Assembly (NCBI GenBank): GCA_016206515.1
Contig: JACQRN010000041.1
Span: 1-7,920 of the forward strand
Direction of reading: 5' to 3'
Origin: Planctomycetota bacterium
GTDB taxonomy: Bacteria; Planctomycetota; SBBH01; JACQRN01
DNA length: 7,920 bases
Positions 5,674 to 7,920 of the stretch are shown one piece after another; position 1 is the stretch's first letter; every line of letters starts with the position of its first letter. The position numbers and the translations under genes were made by a program. Below the pieces are notes generated by a model. It worked only from the letters and a program-made list of their open reading frames with translations, made no database searches and was not told the origin of the DNA.

Positions 5674-6406
5674 CGGGGTTTCGCCGCCGGGGCAGGACGC
5701 CGGTCTTGTCGAGGCGGCCGTGTCGGCGTCCGGCGAGGCGTTGCCCGGAGGCCGCTCCCGCGGCGGGACGCGCAAGGTCGTCGTGGCGGGGCGCGCCGTC
5801 GTGGTGCGCCGCCTGCGCCGGGGCGGGGCGCTGCGCGCCTTCCTGCCGGACCTGTTCCTCGACGGGGGGCGCGGGGAGAGGGAGCGCTCCGTGACCGCGC
5901 GGGCACTCGCCGCGGGGATCCCGGTCGTCGAGGTCCTGGGGGTGCGGACGCGGCGGCGCTGGGGGACGCTCGGATTGCTCCATGAAATCCACGTGGTCAC
6001 CCCCCATGTCGAGGCGCCGGACGTCCTGGCGCACCTGCTCGGGGGGGGAGGCGCGGCGCCGGAACTCTGCCGCTCCGCCGCGCGCGCCGTCGCCTCGCTC
6101 GCCCGCGCGGGGATCCTCCACCGCGACCTCCAGGCCGGGAACCTCCTGTGGCGGGAGGCCGCCGGGGCGTGCCTCGTCCTGGATCTCGACCGCGCGCGGG
6201 AGGGGGTCGCGCCCGGGGCCGCCGCGCGCGAGATGGCCCTGCGCCTGGGCCGCTCGATCGCGAAGTGGGGGCTCGCCCGGCGCGCGGTCTCCCGCGCCGC
6301 GCGGATGCGGTTCCTGCGGGTTCTCTCGCGCGAGGGAGGGCTCCCGTGGGAGGATGTCCGTGCGTGGATGCGGCTGCGGCCGGGGGGGGGACGTCGATGG
6401 GCGTGA
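5657..6406 (+). CDS. Lipopolysaccharide kinase, Kdo kinase (KdkA)/InaA-like
   Basis: Small kinase-fold protein of 249 residues resembling the LPS core kinase family, whose member KdkA phosphorylates Kdo in lipid A-Kdo at the inner membrane. The catalytic loop is LHRDLQAGNLLW (His155, Asp157, Asn162), and the metal-binding Asp is in LDLDRAR (Asp176). A conserved glycine-rich ATP loop is not obvious, as is common in this family. The N-terminal 40 residues look poorly conserved and Arg/Gly-rich. ATG 5657 (MSAWHDG) overlaps the transaminase by 17 nt behind GGAAGG at 5648-5653, with short spacing; GTG 5720 is an alternative. The 3' end contains a G9 run (6382-6390) and overlaps hldA by 10 nt. Its position directly before hldA and hldC supports a role in LPS inner-core assembly. 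It could instead phosphorylate heptose (as WaaP does) or another sugar. Confidence 0.82.
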   Translation: MSAWHDGVSPPGQDAGLVEAAVSASGEALPGGRSRGGTRKVVVAGRAVVVRRLRRGGALRAFLPDLFLDGGRGERERSVTARALAAGIPVVEVLGVRTRRRWGTLGLLHEIHVVTPHVEAPDVLAHLLGGGGAAPELCRSAARAVASLARAGILHRDLQAGNLLWREAAGACLVLDLDRAREGVAPGAAAREMALRLGRSIAKWGLARRAVSRAARMRFLRVLSREGGLPWEDVRAWMRLRPGGGRRWA

Positions 6407-7380
6407 GGCATCCGTGGGCGTCGGACCTGTCGGGGACGACGCTGGCGGTCCTGGGGGACCCGATCGCGGACGTCTACATCCTGGGGCGTCCCACGCACGT
6501 CTCCCGCGAGGCGCCGGTTCTCGTCATCGATTTCGAATCGGAGCAGCTCCTCCCCGGGGGCGCCGCGAACACGGCGAACAACCTGCTCTCCCTCGGGGCG
6601 AAGGTCGTCTTCGCGGGCGCCTGCGGGGAGGACGAGAGGGGCGAGCGACTGCGCGACCTCCTGCGCAAGGCGGGCGCGGATGTCGAGGCGCTCCTGGGCG
6701 CGCCGCCGATGCGGACCGTCGCGAAAATGCGCGTACTGGCCGGGGACGCCCACCGCACGAAGCAGCACATCGTGAAGGTGAACTACGCGCCCGGAGGGGC
6801 GCCCGCAGGCGGGCACTGGGAGGAGATGCGCCGCCACCTCGACGGGCGCCGCGGCGCCCTGCGCGGGGTGGTCCTCTCCGACTACGGGTACGGCTCGATC
6901 GGACCGTCCTTGATCTCCTGGGCGAAATCGCTCCCCGGGATCCCCGTCGTGGCGGACTCGCGGCACCGCCTCGACGCGTTCTCGGGGATCACCGCGGTCA
7001 CCCCGAACGAGGAGGAGGCGGGTTCTCTCCTGGGCCGGTCGATCTCCGGGAACGAGGAGGCTTCACGCGCCGCGCGCGACATCCTGGAACGCCTCGGGAC
7101 GAAGATGGTGCTCCTGACCCGCGGGAACGCCGGGATGGTCCTGGCCGAGCGCTCGGGGCGGACGACCGTGATCCCGGCCGCGGGGCCCTCGACCGTCACC
7201 GACGTCAGCGGCGCCGGCGACACGGTGACCGCCGTCTTCACGCTGGCGCTCTCCTGCGGGGCGGACCCGGTGGAAGCCGCGCGCCTCTCGAACGAGGCGG
7301 CGGGGGTGGTGGTCCTCAAGCCCGGTGTCGCCACCTTGACGCGAGCGGAGTGGGGCGCGGTGGCGGGGTTCGTCCCGTGA
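6397..7380 (+). CDS. hldA: D-glycero-beta-D-manno-heptose-7-phosphate kinase HldA
   Basis: PfkB/ribokinase-family sugar kinase of 327 residues that phosphorylates D-glycero-D-manno-heptose 7-phosphate at C1 on the way to ADP-heptose for the LPS inner core. Visible signatures: VLGDPIADVYILG near residues 18-30, REAPVLV, the first PfkB signature PGGAANTANNLLSLGA from residue 53, the AKMRVL substrate strand, TPNEEEA, and the second signature DVSGAGDT with catalytic Asp275. It corresponds to the N-terminal half of bifunctional HldE; the adenylyltransferase half is the separate next gene. Start ATG 6397 lies inside the 3' end of the KdkA-like gene, seven bases after a G9 run that may also act as the ribosome-binding region. 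The stop overlaps the hldC GTG (GTGA). A related PfkB kinase is possible in principle, but the hldC neighbour makes this role likely. Confidence 0.92.
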   Translation: MGVRHPWASDLSGTTLAVLGDPIADVYILGRPTHVSREAPVLVIDFESEQLLPGGAANTANNLLSLGAKVVFAGACGEDERGERLRDLLRKAGADVEALLGAPPMRTVAKMRVLAGDAHRTKQHIVKVNYAPGGAPAGGHWEEMRRHLDGRRGALRGVVLSDYGYGSIGPSLISWAKSLPGIPVVADSRHRLDAFSGITAVTPNEEEAGSLLGRSISGNEEASRAARDILERLGTKMVLLTRGNAGMVLAERSGRTTVIPAAGPSTVTDVSGAGDTVTAVFTLALSCGADPVEAARLSNEAAGVVVLKPGVATLTRAEWGAVAGFVP

Positions 7381-7868
7381 GGCCGTCCCGCTCCGGGGCC
7401 GAGAAGACCGTTCCGGACTACCGCGACCTGGCGCGGCCGGTCGCAGACGCCCGCGCGCGCGGGAAGCGGATTGTGATCACCAACGGCGGCTTCGACCTCC
7501 TGCACGTGGGGCACCTGCGCTCCCTCGAGGCGGCCGCGGAGGAGGGGGATCTCCTGATCGTCGCGGTCAATTCGGACGCCTCCGTCCGCCGCGCAAAGGG
7601 GCCGCGCCGCCCGGTGGTCCCTCTCGCCGAGCGGATGGAACTCCTTGCCGCGCTCTCCTGCGTCGACTACGTGACCTCCTTCGACGAGCCGACCGCTGGC
7701 GTTGTCCTGCGCCTGCTGCGTCCGCACGTCCACGCCAAGGGAACCGATTACTCCGTCGAGAACGACCCCGAACGCCAGACCGTCGCAGAGATCGGCGCGG
7801 TGACCGTCATCACCGGCGACCCGAAGAACCATTCGGTGACCGACTTGATCGAGAGGGTGAGGAAGTGA
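7377..7868 (+). CDS. hldC: D-glycero-beta-D-manno-heptose 1-phosphate adenylyltransferase HldC (RfaE2)
   Basis: Cytidylyltransferase-like nucleotidyltransferase of 163 residues that transfers AMP from ATP to heptose 1-phosphate, giving ADP-heptose. The Rossmann-type motif TNGGFDLLHVGHLRSL contains the HxGH site (His43, His46). VNSDASVRRAKGP, PLAERMELLAAL, KGTDYSVEND and the terminal GDPKNHSVTDLIERV are the RfaE2 family pattern; the position of the last matches the HS(T/V)T segment of HldE. GTG 7377 overlaps the hldA stop and gives a short leader before the domain, consistent with translational coupling. The intermediate phosphatase GmhB, needed between HldA and HldC, is not in the window. Purine-rich heptamer repeats follow the stop, and no terminator hairpin is seen before the window ends. 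Confidence 0.94.
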   Translation: MRPSRSGAEKTVPDYRDLARPVADARARGKRIVITNGGFDLLHVGHLRSLEAAAEEGDLLIVAVNSDASVRRAKGPRRPVVPLAERMELLAALSCVDYVTSFDEPTAGVVLRLLRPHVHAKGTDYSVENDPERQTVAEIGAVTVITGDPKNHSVTDLIERVRK

Positions 7869-7885
7869 GAGAAGAGGACGGAAGT

Positions 7886-7920
<35 letters not shown>

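Noticed and set aside
6801..6814. Palindrome GCCCGC-AG-GCGGGC inside hldA
   Set aside because: It is short, has a two-base loop, and is explained by ordinary Ala/Pro/Gly codons in GC-rich coding sequence; no second copy was noticed.
4417..6966. Long reverse-strand open frame (849 codons), with others at 2116-3543 and 2913-4892
   Set aside because: Their translations are low-complexity Arg/Pro/Ala-rich and lie opposite well-identified genes; they are shadows caused by high GC content.

Overview
The window is a GC-rich chromosomal segment with strong G/C preference at third codon positions. All eight genes lie on the + strand, and intergenic space is almost absent. A Gram-negative bacterium is indicated by a lipopolysaccharide (LPS) inner-core block: a Kdo-kinase-like protein, heptose-7-phosphate kinase and heptose-1-phosphate adenylyltransferase. 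GC-rich lineages with separate hldA and hldC genes, this type of CysL-like LysR regulator and dispersed CAGGAG heptamer repeats suggest a deltaproteobacterial (Desulfobacterota-type) or related environmental organism. That placement is an inference from general resemblance, not from a marker-gene comparison.

Layout: (1) 1-998, the C-terminal part of leucyl-tRNA synthetase (leuS), cut by the left edge. (2) 995-1939, a LysR-family regulator whose start overlaps the leuS stop by 4 nt. (3) 1925-1981, a two-hairpin palindromic repeat that forms the last codons and the stop of the LysR gene, followed by a purine-rich tract of degenerate CAGGAGA heptamers (2006-2033). (4) 2056-3606, queC and queE, two consecutive enzymes of the 7-deazaguanine (preQ0/queuosine) pathway. 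(5) 3603-4472, a small soluble Hanks-type Ser/Thr protein kinase overlapping the queE stop. (6) 4474-7868, a WecE-type sugar transaminase, a KdkA-like small kinase, hldA and hldC. (7) 7869-7920, a purine-rich tail with five perfect CAGGAG(A/T/G) heptamers running off the right edge.

From queC to hldC the genes are separated by at most 12 nt, and mostly overlap (GTGA, 17 nt, 10 nt, GTGA), so they look like one co-transcribed and translationally coupled unit of about 5.8 kb. It combines deazaguanine synthesis, a signalling kinase and cell-surface sugar metabolism. hldA and hldC act on successive intermediates toward ADP-heptose for the LPS inner core, with GmhB needed between them and not seen here. 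The KdkA-like protein would phosphorylate Kdo or a related core sugar. The transaminase would supply a 4-amino-4,6-dideoxy sugar nucleotide. Not seen here are queD, queF, gmhA, gmhB, hldD and the heptosyltransferases.

The most notable non-genic signals are a G9 tract in the kdkA/hldA overlap, where a -1 slip or one extra G would fuse the two proteins in frame; the palindromic repeat that ends the LysR gene; and heptamer repeats bracketing the queC-hldC block.
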